Below are positions 1 through 8,420 of a DNA stretch of 40,603 nt, piece after piece. The DNA comes from Spirulina sp. SIO3F2 (lineage in GTDB: Bacteria; Cyanobacteriota; Cyanobacteriia; Cyanobacteriales; Spirulinaceae), in NCBI GenBank assembly GCA_010672165.1, contig JAAHHN010000016.1, positions 1 through 40,603 on the forward strand, written 5' to 3'. The position numbers and the translations under genes are program-made. The notes below the pieces were generated by a model. It searched no databases. It was not told where the DNA came from and saw only the letters and a list, made by a program, of their open reading frames with translations. Each line of letters begins with the position of its first letter. The stretch's first letter is position 1.

Positions 1-62
1 CTCAGTAATCCTTTCAGTTCCTCTACACTCTCTTTTATCTCTAGTCGATAGACTCCTGTCAT
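1..62 (-). CDS. IS630-family transposase, N-terminal fragment cut by window edge
   Basis: An ATG on the minus strand at 62-60 opens a frame with no stop before the left edge. Its 20 visible codons begin MTGVYRLEIKESVEELKGLL. I recall this as resembling the start of cyanobacterial IS630-family transposases, in which a short helical lead precedes an HTH domain. Only about 20 residues are visible, so the call rests on that resemblance. The 277 bp between this ATG and the end of mnmH is AT-rich. It holds a TA-rich stretch around 120-140 where an element end could lie, but no inverted terminal repeat can be defined because the other end is outside the window. Confidence 0.5.
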   Translation of the reverse strand, partial: MTGVYRLEIKESVEELKGLL

Positions 63-339
63 GGCATCTGTTTTGGGTTCTGCTTTCCTATTCTACTATC
101 TGTAGCTCTCTTTATTCGATTTGGTATAAAATATTCAGATTCTCAGCCAAATTGGTACGAATCTTCATTAATTTCAACACCCCAAATATCAATACTCTAG
201 TTGGCCATAGTCTCTAATATTACAGAGCAGCCAGTGAGGTTTGAGACTTTGGTTTAGCCCAGTCCAGGACGGAGTCGAACCCCGGTGTTGATTTTTAATT
301 AAGAAAAATTAATTTAAGTAATAAGATGTGAATAATCGC

Positions 340-1407
340 TCATGCCCCAAGCGTTGGGTATTGTTGTAATTGCCCGATTGCCCGTTCAATTTCCGAGGGT
401 TCGAGGCTCGCCAGTGTCAGCGTTTGGGTCACCTGGGGAAAATCTCGTTGGAGCGATCGCCTATAGGCAGGGTCATAATGGGTCTCCAACAAAGACTCAA
501 CAAACGTGGCCCAATCCCCTGCATCAATCCAAGCAAACCACTGCGCTAGGGTTTCGCGGCGATAACGACCTTGGAGTCGTTGGAGCTTCTCCTTAAGGAA
601 ATCAGGATGAGCAATTAAGTGGGGGTATCCTTGCAATAACCCATGCACACGAGCCGCGATCGGTATCTGTAACTCGATGCCGGGTGACGCTTTAAGCTGA
701 TGCCAGAGTTGTACCGGCAAATAAACCTTGCCAATTTTGCTGCTTTCAGATTCCACCCAAATTGGCCGTCTTGGATCGAATGTTTGAAGCTGTTGTAGCA
801 CCAAGGTTTCAAAGTATTTTTGGCTGGGTTGTGGTTCCGGGGCATCAAGCCATGCTTGCCCTAAGAGCGATCCGCGATGGTTTGCTAGGCCTTCAAGGTC
901 GAGAATCTGCATCCCCGTTTGGGCTAACTGTTGCAAGATTTGGGTTTTACCTGTGCCTGTCATGCCACAGAGCACCCGAAAGTTAAGTTGGCCAGGCAGT
1001 GTTCCTAACTGCTCGCGGACATGGGTGCGATAGGTTTTATAGCCCCCATCTAGAAGTGTGGCAGACCAGCCAATTTGGGTCAGGATAATCGACAAGCTAC
1101 GCGATCGCTGCCCCCCGCGCCAGCAGTAAATCAAGGGTGCATAATCTAGATCTTTATGGGCAAAATGGCTCGCTAGATGCTGACTGATGTTGGCTGAAAC
1201 ATATGCTGCCCCTAGCTTCCGGGCTTGAAATGGCGAGACCTGAGTATACATCGTGCCCACCTCAGCCCGCTGTTCATTGTCAAGCACGGGGAGATTGATG
1301 GCTCCTGGCAGATGATCCAGCGCATATTCAGCGGGCGATCGCACATCGATGATTTCGCTGTAGGTCTCCAGCCAAGGTGTTGCCGTGGTTTGGGGCGTTC
1401 GTACCAT
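340..1407 (-). CDS. mnmH: tRNA 2-selenouridine/2-geranylthiouridine synthase MnmH
   Basis: MnmH (SelU/YbbB) replaces sulfur at the wobble 2-thiouridine of certain tRNAs with selenium, by way of a geranylated intermediate. The 355-residue product matches the family length. An N-terminal rhodanese domain contains DVRSPAEY and the active-site loop YCWRGGQRS, whose Cys is the expected catalytic residue. A P-loop, CGMTGTGKT, follows near residue 148 and opens the C-terminal nucleotide-binding domain. The ATG at 1407-1405 overlaps the upstream acyltransferase stop as TAATG, so translation is probably coupled. Selenium use would also need a selenophosphate synthetase (selD), which is not in this window. 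Confidence 0.92.
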   Translation of the reverse strand: MVRTPQTTATPWLETYSEIIDVRSPAEYALDHLPGAINLPVLDNEQRAEVGTMYTQVSPFQARKLGAAYVSANISQHLASHFAHKDLDYAPLIYCWRGGQRSRSLSIILTQIGWSATLLDGGYKTYRTHVREQLGTLPGQLNFRVLCGMTGTGKTQILQQLAQTGMQILDLEGLANHRGSLLGQAWLDAPEPQPSQKYFETLVLQQLQTFDPRRPIWVESESSKIGKVYLPVQLWHQLKASPGIELQIPIAARVHGLLQGYPHLIAHPDFLKEKLQRLQGRYRRETLAQWFAWIDAGDWATFVESLLETHYDPAYRRSLQRDFPQVTQTLTLASLEPSEIERAIGQLQQYPTLGA

Positions 1408-2951
1408 TAAAAATCAAAATAAATATACTGGGTTCCCCCTTCGGGCGCGAGCAACCAGACCGCCAAGAAACAGAGCGGCACTAAGAGGAGCTTTAAATGC
1501 CAATTGAGTTGCAGTTGTAGACCCCGTTGGATCAGGTAAGCGATCGCTGTCATCAGTACCACCAAGACCATCAGCCAGACTAAGTCAATCCGGGCTAACC
1601 CCAACGCCTCAGCATAAACCTTTTGGCTAAATTGCACATCACCCTTAACGCCAAACAAATGGGTCACTACCCAGCTCGATTCAGCTAAATCCGGTAACCG
1701 GAAGAAAACCCAAGACATAAACACAAACAACTGCGTGACCAACCACGCAACCATTGTTCCAGGTAACGACACCCACCAGTCCGCCCAGTTGGGGTTGTGT
1801 TTGGCTGCTACATCGGTTAAGCGGTGGGCAATCAACGCGACACCATGCAGAATTCCCCAAATCAGGTAGCCCCAAGCCGTTCCCTTGTTGGCATCGATAT
1901 GCCAAATCCCTGCGATAAACATAATGAACCACAGGTTAAAGCAGGTTCGTGCTAAGCTCTGGCGAGATCCCCCTAACGGGAAGTAAAGATAGTTGCGCAG
2001 CCAATCCCCTAACGTGATGTGCCAGCGTCGCCAAAAACTGGCAATGCTGGTGGTGAAATAGGGAAAATTGAAATTCTCTGGTAGCTTAAAGCCAAGAAAT
2101 AGCGCACTACCCCGTGCCATATCCACATAGCCACTAAAGTCAAAATAGAGCTGCAAACCGTATGCCAGCACTGCCAACCACAGATCGACACTGCCGGCCC
2201 GCGCCATATTGCCAAAACAGAGATCCACAAACATGCCCAGCGGGTCGGCAATCAGCGCTTTTTTGATCGCACCCGAAGCAAACAGCCATAACCCCTCAGT
2301 AAACTGTTCTACATTGGGTTGCTGTTGCTCCTTGAACTGGCTAATAAAGGGATGAAAGCGGGTAATTGGCCCAGAAATTAGTTTTGGGAAAAAGAACTTA
2401 TATGCGCCAAATTCCAGCAAACTTTCGGCTGCGGGGGCACCACGATAAACATCGACAAGATAAGCAATATTCTCAAAGGTAAAAAACGAAATTCCCAAGG
2501 GGATCAAAAAATGTTTTAGCAGACCACTATTCTGCTGGGTTAGCCAGGGCCAAGCCACCACTTGAGCCAAGCCATCTGTGACCAACGCTAAATATTTAAA
2601 TCCCCCTAAAAACAGCACGTTGAGCACGATCCCAACGATCAAGATCTGTAGCATGCGACCCATCCAGAGCCGCTGCAAATCATCCCATTCTTCATTGGAG
2701 AGTTGGGCATATTGGGGATGCAAACCCCGTCCGGTTTGCCGCGCCATCAGACGCCCCAAATAAAAGTTCAGCACCACCAGTACTACCATCAAGGGCACAT
2801 ATTGGATTTGAAGCAAGCTGTAAAACAAGAGGCTTGCACCGAGCACAATCCCAAGCTGATAGCGATCGCGCCCGCCTCCCAATGCAGGATGCCAATAGCC
2901 TACTATCAACAGAAGCAGAAATAGGCCGTAGATTGGATCAAGAAAGGTCAT
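1407..2951 (-). CDS. MBOAT-family membrane-bound O-acyltransferase (AlgI/DltB-like)
   Basis: A polytopic membrane protein of about 514 residues with many hydrophobic segments. MBOAT enzymes move acyl (often acetyl) groups onto extracellular polysaccharides or lipids. The family signature is visible as SFWRRWHITLGDWLRNYLYF, then GIWHIDANKGTAWGYL and WGILHGVAL, which carry the two histidines expected in the active site. The ATG at 2951 is chosen because MTFLDPIYGLF enters the first membrane helix directly; the in-frame extension upstream to 3005 runs through heptad repeat DNA and is unlikely to be coding. The acceptor is unknown, and no AlgJ/AlgX-type partner is adjacent. Its stop overlaps the mnmH start. 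Confidence 0.9.
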   Translation of the reverse strand: MTFLDPIYGLFLLLLIVGYWHPALGGGRDRYQLGIVLGASLLFYSLLQIQYVPLMVVLVVLNFYLGRLMARQTGRGLHPQYAQLSNEEWDDLQRLWMGRMLQILIVGIVLNVLFLGGFKYLALVTDGLAQVVAWPWLTQQNSGLLKHFLIPLGISFFTFENIAYLVDVYRGAPAAESLLEFGAYKFFFPKLISGPITRFHPFISQFKEQQQPNVEQFTEGLWLFASGAIKKALIADPLGMFVDLCFGNMARAGSVDLWLAVLAYGLQLYFDFSGYVDMARGSALFLGFKLPENFNFPYFTTSIASFWRRWHITLGDWLRNYLYFPLGGSRQSLARTCFNLWFIMFIAGIWHIDANKGTAWGYLIWGILHGVALIAHRLTDVAAKHNPNWADWWVSLPGTMVAWLVTQLFVFMSWVFFRLPDLAESSWVVTHLFGVKGDVQFSQKVYAEALGLARIDLVWLMVLVVLMTAIAYLIQRGLQLQLNWHLKLLLVPLCFLAVWLLAPEGGTQYIYFDF

Positions 2952-2963
2952 TGGAGTGCAACG

Positions 2964-2991
2964 TTCAAAGTTCAAGGGGAAAAGTTCAGGG
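2964..2991. repeat. STRR-like tandem heptanucleotide repeat
   Basis: Four consecutive 7-mers read TTCAAAG, TTCAAGG, GGAAAAG and TTCAGGG. Degenerate 7-bp tandem arrays of this kind are known in cyanobacteria as STRR sequences. It lies just upstream of the acyltransferase start and produces the spurious upstream extension of that frame. Confidence 0.7.
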
Positions 2992-3165
2992 TTTAGTCTA
3001 CACAATCCAGGGGTTCTGAAAACTATTGAGTGTAGATGTATTGTTTGCCCCTTAAAGGTTTATATCTCTAAACTGAAAACTCTGCTGATGGATTGCGTAC
3101 ATCATGCAGGTTTGGAATCGGGCAGGTATTGAAATCAGGGTTTAGTAGCCAGCAACACACTCATA

Positions 3166-3196
3166 CTCTGAACTTTGAACTCTGAATCCTGAACTC
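3166..3196. repeat. STRR-like tandem heptanucleotide repeat, opposite orientation
   Basis: Consecutive 7-mers read CTCTGAA, CTTTGAA, CTCTGAA and TCCTGAA, then CTC. They are reverse-complement relatives of the tract at 2964-2991, so the two tracts could pair in single-stranded DNA or RNA. Confidence 0.75.
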
Positions 3197-3330
3197 ACAA
3201 ACATATATCATTCTGGGGACGAAAACTCAGACCTCTACACTGGGTTTTCCATGAGACGATTGCTCACACCCCTCTCAGAAAGAGCTAGTACACTGATCAC
3301 TGTCGAGCATCACCAGATATCACGGCACAA

Positions 3331-4752
3331 ATGCAACGGTTAAGTTTACTTGGACAACGGCTTGGACTCCGGTCACTCCAGATGCAACTCACGGTCGGTG
3401 TGACTGCAATGGCTGCCTTGGGTCTGGGTGGTGTCGCGCTGGGATTAGGCTTGTACCTCGATCACGTGATTGTGGTCTCCCATAAGAAACAGGTGCAAAA
3501 CTTGGCCCAACGGTTTGGTGAAACGGTCGAAATTTATAGCGACATGACCACCCCCAACATGGCTCTCGAAAAAGCGGTGGTTCACCTCTCAACTGGTGAT
3601 ACTTCTATTTGGGTCGTCCAAGAGGGGGAAATTGTCGCCCGGTCTGAAGCATTGACGATGGGTAGCCAGAAAGATGTGTTGTTGATCGCGGCCCGGGAGG
3701 AATTAGCGCCCTATCCCAAGGTGTATGACTTCAACAATGGCTACTGGATCATGTGTGGTACGCCTCTAATCATCAACAAGATGGATTGGGGGCAGCTCAA
3801 TATTGCCCATGACATCACCGGAGCCCAAGGGATGCTCTATCGTTTGCTCTGGACGTTGGGTGGGGCCAGTGTGTTTTCCTTGGGATTGATGTGTGTGGCG
3901 ATCGCGATCTATATTCGCCAGGCCTTGAAACCCCTCAAAACCTTTGGATACCTTACGGATCAACTCTCCGCCGAACAGCTAGGGCAAGATATAATCACCC
4001 TCGACCATGCCCCGAGTGAGCTGAAAACCCTAGAAAACGCCTTTAACCGGATGCTACATCGCTTCCATGAGTCTTGGGAGCACCAACGTCAGTTTGTCGG
4101 TCATGTGTCCCACGAGTTACGCACGCCCCTCACGATTGTGTCTGGATATTTGCAAAGTACCTTGCGTCGGGGCAGCAATCTGAGTGATCCTCAACGAGAG
4201 GCGCTGACGGTAGCTTCATCCGAGGCTAGACGCACCGTACAATTGCTCGAAGATCTCTTAGAGCTGGCGCGGGCGGATAGTGGGCATCTCCATTTTCGTC
4301 AGGAAGCGGTGGTGCTCAATGATTTCCTCTGGGAAGTGGTGGAGATGTCACGCCAATATAGCCAGGGGGAAATCAAGGTCTCAACGCCCCAAACCGTTGT
4401 GGTTGCTCAAATTGACCGCGATCGCCTCAAGCAGGTGCTCTTAAACCTGATTGATAATGCCGTTAAATACGCTGGGGTTGAAGAGCCCATCCAAATTACT
4501 CTCAGCTCAGAAGCGGGGCAAGCTCAGCTCCAGGTCTGCGATCGCGGGCCGGGCATTCCTCTCACTCAACAGCAACGCATTTTTGAACGGTTCTATCGTC
4601 TCGATGAAAGCCGCTGCCGTTCTGGGGGTACGGGCTTAGGTCTATCGATCGTTAAAACCCTTGTCGAGGGCATGGGGGGTCAAATCACCGTGCGCTCCAC
4701 GTTGGGCGAGGGAAGTACATTTATTGTGACGTTGCCGTTGGGCAAAGCTTAG
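3331..4752 (+). CDS. Membrane sensor histidine kinase (HAMP, HisKA, HATPase_c)
   Basis: A 473-residue kinase. Membrane helices near residues 20-42 and 170-195 flank an extracytoplasmic sensor region of about 125 residues. A HAMP-like linker follows, then the H-box FVGHVSHELRTPLT with the phosphoacceptor His near residue 261. The ATP-binding domain shows the N-box LLNLIDNAVKYA, the G1 box VCDRGPGIP and the G2 box GGTGLGLSIVKTL. It should autophosphorylate and pass phosphate to a response regulator, but none is adjacent, so it is an orphan here. It is probably transcribed alone from the divergent region upstream. The stimulus cannot be read from the sequence. Confidence 0.93.
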   Translation: MQRLSLLGQRLGLRSLQMQLTVGVTAMAALGLGGVALGLGLYLDHVIVVSHKKQVQNLAQRFGETVEIYSDMTTPNMALEKAVVHLSTGDTSIWVVQEGEIVARSEALTMGSQKDVLLIAAREELAPYPKVYDFNNGYWIMCGTPLIINKMDWGQLNIAHDITGAQGMLYRLLWTLGGASVFSLGLMCVAIAIYIRQALKPLKTFGYLTDQLSAEQLGQDIITLDHAPSELKTLENAFNRMLHRFHESWEHQRQFVGHVSHELRTPLTIVSGYLQSTLRRGSNLSDPQREALTVASSEARRTVQLLEDLLELARADSGHLHFRQEAVVLNDFLWEVVEMSRQYSQGEIKVSTPQTVVVAQIDRDRLKQVLLNLIDNAVKYAGVEEPIQITLSSEAGQAQLQVCDRGPGIPLTQQQRIFERFYRLDESRCRSGGTGLGLSIVKTLVEGMGGQITVRSTLGEGSTFIVTLPLGKA

Positions 4753-4811
4753 CGATGGGTGAAAGGGGTAGGGTGTAGTTTGGTGGAATGAGCCCTTGCA
4801 TATCTATCACG

Positions 4812-5717
4812 ATGACCTCTGACTATCCCCGCGATCTGATTGGCTACGGTGCCAACCTCCCCCAACCGGAATGGCCTGGTAAAGCACGCATCGCTGTCCA
4901 GTTTGTTATTAACTACGAAGAAGGTGGCGAACAATGTCTGTTGCATGGTGACCCGGCTTCTGAGGCCTTTCTCTCCGAGTCGATCGGGGCAGTGCCATTG
5001 CCAGGTGTTCGCAATCTGAACATGGAGTCTATGTATGAGTATGGCAGTCGAGCCGGGTTTTGGCGGCTGCATCGACTCTTTACCGAGCGTCAAATTCCGG
5101 TGACGGTTTATGCAGTGGCCATGGCTCTGGAACGAAACCCGGAAGCAGGAGCCGCAATGGTGGCAGCGGGTTGGGAAGTGGCAAGCCACGGTTGGCGGTG
5201 GTTGGATTATCAATACATCAGCCCGGAGGTGGAACGGGCTCATATTGAACAGGCGATCGCCATCCATACCCAAGTCATTGGCTCCCAGCCGCTGGGCTTC
5301 TATCAAGGCCGGGTCAGTCCCAACACCCGCCGTTTGGTCGTTGAGATTGGTGGCTTTCTCTACGATGCCGATAGCTACGCCGATGATTTGCCCTATTGGA
5401 ACCACGACTATGGCCGACCACACTTAGTCATTCCCTACACCCTTGACAACAACGATATGCGCTTCGCCACTGCCCAGGGCTTTAATTCCGGTGAGCAGTT
5501 TTTCACCTATCTCCGCGATGCGTTTGATGTGCTCTATGCCGAAGGGGAAATAAGCCCCAAGATGATGAGCATCGGTCTCCATTGTCGGCTGGCAGGGCGA
5601 CCTGGACGGGCAGCCGCTTTGGCGCGATTTTTAGACTATGTGCAGTGTCATGAGCGAGTTTGGCTCTGTCGTCGGGTTGAAATTGCCCGCCATTGGTATC
5701 AGCATCATGGGGTATAA
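4812..5717 (+). CDS. puuE: PuuE-type allantoinase / polysaccharide deacetylase-family protein
   Basis: The protein of about 301 residues begins with DYPRDLIGYGANLPQPEWPG and then VQFVINYEEGGE, which match my recollection of the PuuE allantoinase branch of the NodB-like polysaccharide deacetylase fold. PuuE hydrolyses allantoin to allantoate without the amidohydrolase-type metal centre. HGWRW and the later LHCRLAGRPGR segment fit the conserved core. I chose the ATG at 4812 because family members usually start a few residues before DYPRDL; an in-frame ATG at 4788 is the alternative. No uricase, transthyretin-like hydrolase or allantoate gene is nearby, so the purine role rests on similarity alone. 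Confidence 0.82.
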   Translation: MTSDYPRDLIGYGANLPQPEWPGKARIAVQFVINYEEGGEQCLLHGDPASEAFLSESIGAVPLPGVRNLNMESMYEYGSRAGFWRLHRLFTERQIPVTVYAVAMALERNPEAGAAMVAAGWEVASHGWRWLDYQYISPEVERAHIEQAIAIHTQVIGSQPLGFYQGRVSPNTRRLVVEIGGFLYDADSYADDLPYWNHDYGRPHLVIPYTLDNNDMRFATAQGFNSGEQFFTYLRDAFDVLYAEGEISPKMMSIGLHCRLAGRPGRAAALARFLDYVQCHERVWLCRRVEIARHWYQHHGV

Positions 5718-5772
5718 ACACCATTAAGCGTAGCGCCCCGTGATTTTGGGTGAGCGTTATGAATACAGCAGG

Positions 5773-6627
5773 TTAGACGTTGTTATTGTTGAGGTCATCA
5801 AGATCAATCCCCTGAGCTTGGAGTTGTGCTAATAAAGCAGCTAAACGCTGTTCCGCTTTCTCAGCTCGTTGTGCTTCTTGTACAGCCCGTTGGTCTGCCT
5901 CCTCAGCCCTTTGCGCTTCCTGTGCAGCCCGTTGATCCGCCTCCTCAGCCCGTTGTAATTCTTGAGTTGCCTGCTCGTGACCTGTGAGTAATAGGTTGCC
6001 GTTGCGATCGCACCACCGCAGCCAGCGATCGTATTGCTTGCTCTCAAACGTACCTGACCAGAGCGTGAGTCCCAAACCCACTTTGGGTAGCCATGCCTCT
6101 GTAAACTGCTCGTACTGACCCTCCTTGAGACCATACACCTGGAGAGGCTGTTCGGAAAGCCATTCGAGGGGATCAAACACGACGTAATATTCAATGCCAA
6201 TTTGAGCATAGTCTGTCAGTTTTGTGTCGAGTTCATGTCCTTTCCGGTTCGAGACAATCTCAATCACAACCTCTGGTGACTTGCCAAACTCCCACATCAG
6301 GTACGAGCGGTGTTGCTTCTGGCTCCAATCCTCCGCAATTTGCACCCCCAAACTCAGCATCACATCCGGCACAAGGGGCGGCAAATGAATGCCATAAAAC
6401 AGGCCCACGTCCGCCATCGCCACAAAGGGTTGTCCCGGCAAAAAAGCGTTATACAGACAATGCACCAGCAGACGTTGTAGTTTTTCTTGGATGAGATTGT
6501 CCACGGGGCTTTCGTCCTCTAGAACTAAATGACTGATATCCAGTTCAAACTCTGGCGCAGCATTGCTGGTAGCGTAAGTTTTGGGGGTAATTAAGATAGG
6601 AGAAGAGGTTGGGGTGGTGGGTGACAT
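5773..6627 (-). CDS. Uma2-family (DUF820) PD-(D/E)XK nuclease-like protein with coiled-coil tail
   Basis: Uma2 proteins are a large cyanobacterial family with a PD-(D/E)XK restriction-nuclease-like fold and no settled function. Visible core elements are VPDVMLSLGVQ, then SPEVVIEIVSNRKGHELDTK and EYYVVFDPLEW, in the usual order. The last 60 residues form a heptad-patterned coiled coil built of RAEEADQ and RAAQEAQ units with a 14-residue (42-bp) period. The ATG at 6627 is preferred to an upstream GTG at 6645 because it avoids an unsupported extension. It is divergent from the ABC permease and convergent with puuE. Confidence 0.88.
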   Translation of the reverse strand: MSPTTPTSSPILITPKTYATSNAAPEFELDISHLVLEDESPVDNLIQEKLQRLLVHCLYNAFLPGQPFVAMADVGLFYGIHLPPLVPDVMLSLGVQIAEDWSQKQHRSYLMWEFGKSPEVVIEIVSNRKGHELDTKLTDYAQIGIEYYVVFDPLEWLSEQPLQVYGLKEGQYEQFTEAWLPKVGLGLTLWSGTFESKQYDRWLRWCDRNGNLLLTGHEQATQELQRAEEADQRAAQEAQRAEEADQRAVQEAQRAEKAEQRLAALLAQLQAQGIDLDDLNNNNV

Positions 6628-6736
6628 GGGTGTTTTAATCCACACAGTGCTTGTATTGTAGATGAAATTTTCAAGGGTGTGGACTCAGATTCTGAGCAGA
6701 AAAAATTAGGTCAGAGGGATCAGGGGGACTTTGACC

Positions 6737-6771
6737 TGTAAACTGCAAGTTGCGAATTGTAAACAGCAAGC
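6737..6771. repeat. STRR-like heptad tract abutting the permease start
   Basis: Five 7-mers read TGTAAAC, TGCAAGT, TGCGAAT, TGTAAAC and AGCAAGC, ending 4 nt before the chosen permease ATG. They occupy the place where a ribosome-binding site would be, and no clear Shine-Dalgarno sequence remains. The in-frame upstream translation of this tract is regarded as artefact. Confidence 0.7.
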
Positions 6772-6775
6772 TGTT

Positions 6776-7567
6776 ATGACCTCTGCTCCTTCCATGTTTA
6801 AAACCCTCTGGCAAGATACCCTAACCATCTTTTGGGGGGATTGGTTGGAGCTGCGATCGCGCCTCACGCAAGTGGCAGCCACAGGCTTAATTTCCCCACT
6901 CATTTATATTCTGGCCTTTGGTTTAGGGCTTGGTAGTGCCTTTGACCGCGCCATGTCACCACCGATGGGCGACAACTACCTGGAGTTTATTTTGCCGGGG
7001 ATGGTGGCGCTCTCGTCGATGACGATTAGCTTTGGGGGCACAACTTTTTCTATTTGTGGCGATCGCCTTTATAGCAAAACGTTTGAAGAATTGATGATCA
7101 TGCCCATCAATCCCTTAGCGCTGCATTTGGGCAAAATGCTGGCGGGTGTGGTGCGGGGTTTGATGACCTCGGGTTCGGTGCTCGTGATTGCCATCCTCTT
7201 TACCCAAGAATGGAATTTCCTCCATCCCTTGTTTCTGCTGATGCTTGTGCTCAACTGTGCAGTCTTTGCAGGGGTGGGGGTGATTGCCGGATTATCCGTG
7301 CAATCGCTCGAAAGTGTGGGTTTGTTGAACAATTTCTTGATTGTGCCGATGTCCTTTTTAGGGGCGACGTTCTTTGACCCAGCCACGTTGCCCCTGGCGC
7401 TCAAAGTTGTGGTGTACTGCTTACCGCTCACCTACACCACCACAGCTCTGCGAGCTGCGGCTTATGCACCGACACAGTTTCCGTGGTATGCGATCCCAGT
7501 GTTGTTAATTTGTGCGATCTCGCTATCTTTTCTCGGCGCACGCAAGTTTGCCACCCAGCAAGATTAG
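6776..7567 (+). CDS. ABC-2 type transporter permease
   Basis: A 263-residue integral membrane protein with about six hydrophobic segments and the ABC-2 permease layout. The region YLEFILPGMVALSSMTISFG and the segment YSKTFEELMIMPINPLALHL resemble DrrB/NodJ-type permeases, which export lipids, polysaccharides or drugs with a separate ATPase. No ATP-binding subunit is adjacent, so its partner must be elsewhere. The ATG at 6776 is chosen because residues upstream in frame are encoded by heptad repeat DNA. Substrate unknown. It converges with the hypothetical gene at 7691-8170. Confidence 0.88.
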   Translation: MTSAPSMFKTLWQDTLTIFWGDWLELRSRLTQVAATGLISPLIYILAFGLGLGSAFDRAMSPPMGDNYLEFILPGMVALSSMTISFGGTTFSICGDRLYSKTFEELMIMPINPLALHLGKMLAGVVRGLMTSGSVLVIAILFTQEWNFLHPLFLLMLVLNCAVFAGVGVIAGLSVQSLESVGLLNNFLIVPMSFLGATFFDPATLPLALKVVVYCLPLTYTTTALRAAAYAPTQFPWYAIPVLLICAISLSFLGARKFATQQD

Positions 7568-7644
7568 CCTAAATTCTGCATGACATTTACCTGAAATTTC
7601 TGAAAGACTATTCAATAGACTTCTTGCACGAATTCTATGTTTTG

Positions 7645-7661
7645 GCAGGTGAGACGCCTGC
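7645..7661. terminator. Short hairpin between convergent genes
   Basis: GCAGG and CCTGC form a 5-bp stem around a 7-nt loop, 77 bp after the permease stop. No T-run follows, so termination is tentative. The surrounding GCAGG...CCTGCACTAC wording resembles a dispersed palindromic repeat I recall from cyanobacterial intergenic regions. Confidence 0.35.
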
Positions 7662-7690
7662 ACTACAGTTTTTCATTGATAAAGCACAGG

Positions 7691-8170
7691 CTACGGAATA
7701 GCCAATTTATGGTCTATAACATCATCAAGCTGAAGCGCATTAGTCCCAACTTGACTCTGAGAGCCACTGGATAGTTGGCAGGTCTCACATTGAGCTTGCC
7801 AATCTTGCAGCAGCGAGATCAGCAAAAAATAATGTTCTCTCGGTTCACAAACTTTGTGGGCGATCGGGCAATTGCATTGTCCACAACCACTTGAAGTCAG
7901 GATTAGATCATAAAGCAAGACAATTCGGCTTTGTACTGCGCCGTTATATTGAGCAAACAGTTGGCAAACTTGCTCAGGATAATCGTGAAATTGATGAAGG
8001 ATCTGAATGGCTTGAATTTGAGGTGGAACGTCTCCGAACGGATCGCATTTTTGTTTGAGGGCGGTGTCACACAATGACAACATTTCCAGCACCTGGGTTT
8101 CAAGCTGTTGATCAGAGATGGGATAAGGCATCTTGATAGAAACAACAGGCTTGTAAGTCAGCACTTCCAT
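7691..8170 (-). CDS. Hypothetical protein with cysteine cluster
   Basis: A product of up to 159 residues that I do not recognise. The N-terminal two thirds look helical (QQLETQVLEMLSLCDTALKQ). They are followed by a cysteine cluster near residues 95-108, SGCGQCNCPIAHKVCEP (C-x2-C-x-C-x6-C), and then by a C-x2-C pair near residue 134. That spacing could bind a metal or an Fe-S centre, but this is inference. A second start at 8131 (MPYPISDQQ) is possible; neither has a clear ribosome-binding site. The downstream neighbour is the convergent ABC permease. Upstream, 250 bp separates it from the small Cys-rich gene at 8421. Confidence 0.6.
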   Translation of the reverse strand: MEVLTYKPVVSIKMPYPISDQQLETQVLEMLSLCDTALKQKCDPFGDVPPQIQAIQILHQFHDYPEQVCQLFAQYNGAVQSRIVLLYDLILTSSGCGQCNCPIAHKVCEPREHYFLLISLLQDWQAQCETCQLSSGSQSQVGTNALQLDDVIDHKLAIP

Positions 8171-8420
8171 CGTAGTGCTGCTGAATTCAAAATTGCAAAA
8201 AAATGTAAAATTTTATAACAGATCGCAAAGAGTTGTAGATCTTTGTTATTTCTGCTACCGACAGCGTAACAAAAAGTGTATTGTCTGAGATCATCCTTTC
8301 GGTACAAGACACGGGCAATCTGCCTCCGAGGCCACTGGCTTGTAAGACAAACCCCACTCGGCGTTGCTATTTACTCAATGATGATGCCTCTCTTTGAGCC
8401 GCACACAAGTTGAGAGGAAT

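Larger units (their letters stand above)
2952..3330. other. Divergent intergenic region (acyltransferase / histidine kinase)
   Basis: This 379-bp gene-free stretch should hold promoters for the minus-strand acyltransferase-mnmH pair and the plus-strand histidine kinase. It contains two short tandem heptad tracts, listed separately, in opposite orientation near its two sides. I see no convincing small gene or structured RNA. Confidence 0.6.

Noticed and set aside
261-290. tRNA-like T-arm on the minus strand (GGGGTTCGACTCC)
   Set aside because: The T stem pairs poorly, and the sequence upstream on that strand is AT-rich with no anticodon or D arm. At most it is a tRNA scrap.
2952-3005. N-terminal extension of the MBOAT protein
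   Set aside because: It also runs through heptad repeats and precedes a good start that leads straight into the first membrane helix.
5850-5970. Tandem 42-bp DNA repeat at the 3' end of the Uma2 gene
   Set aside because: It is explained by the heptad coiled-coil tail of the protein and needs no separate element.
6731-6775. N-terminal extension of the ABC permease
   Set aside because: It is encoded by heptad repeat DNA and adds a hydrophilic stretch before the true start; likely an artefact of an open frame.
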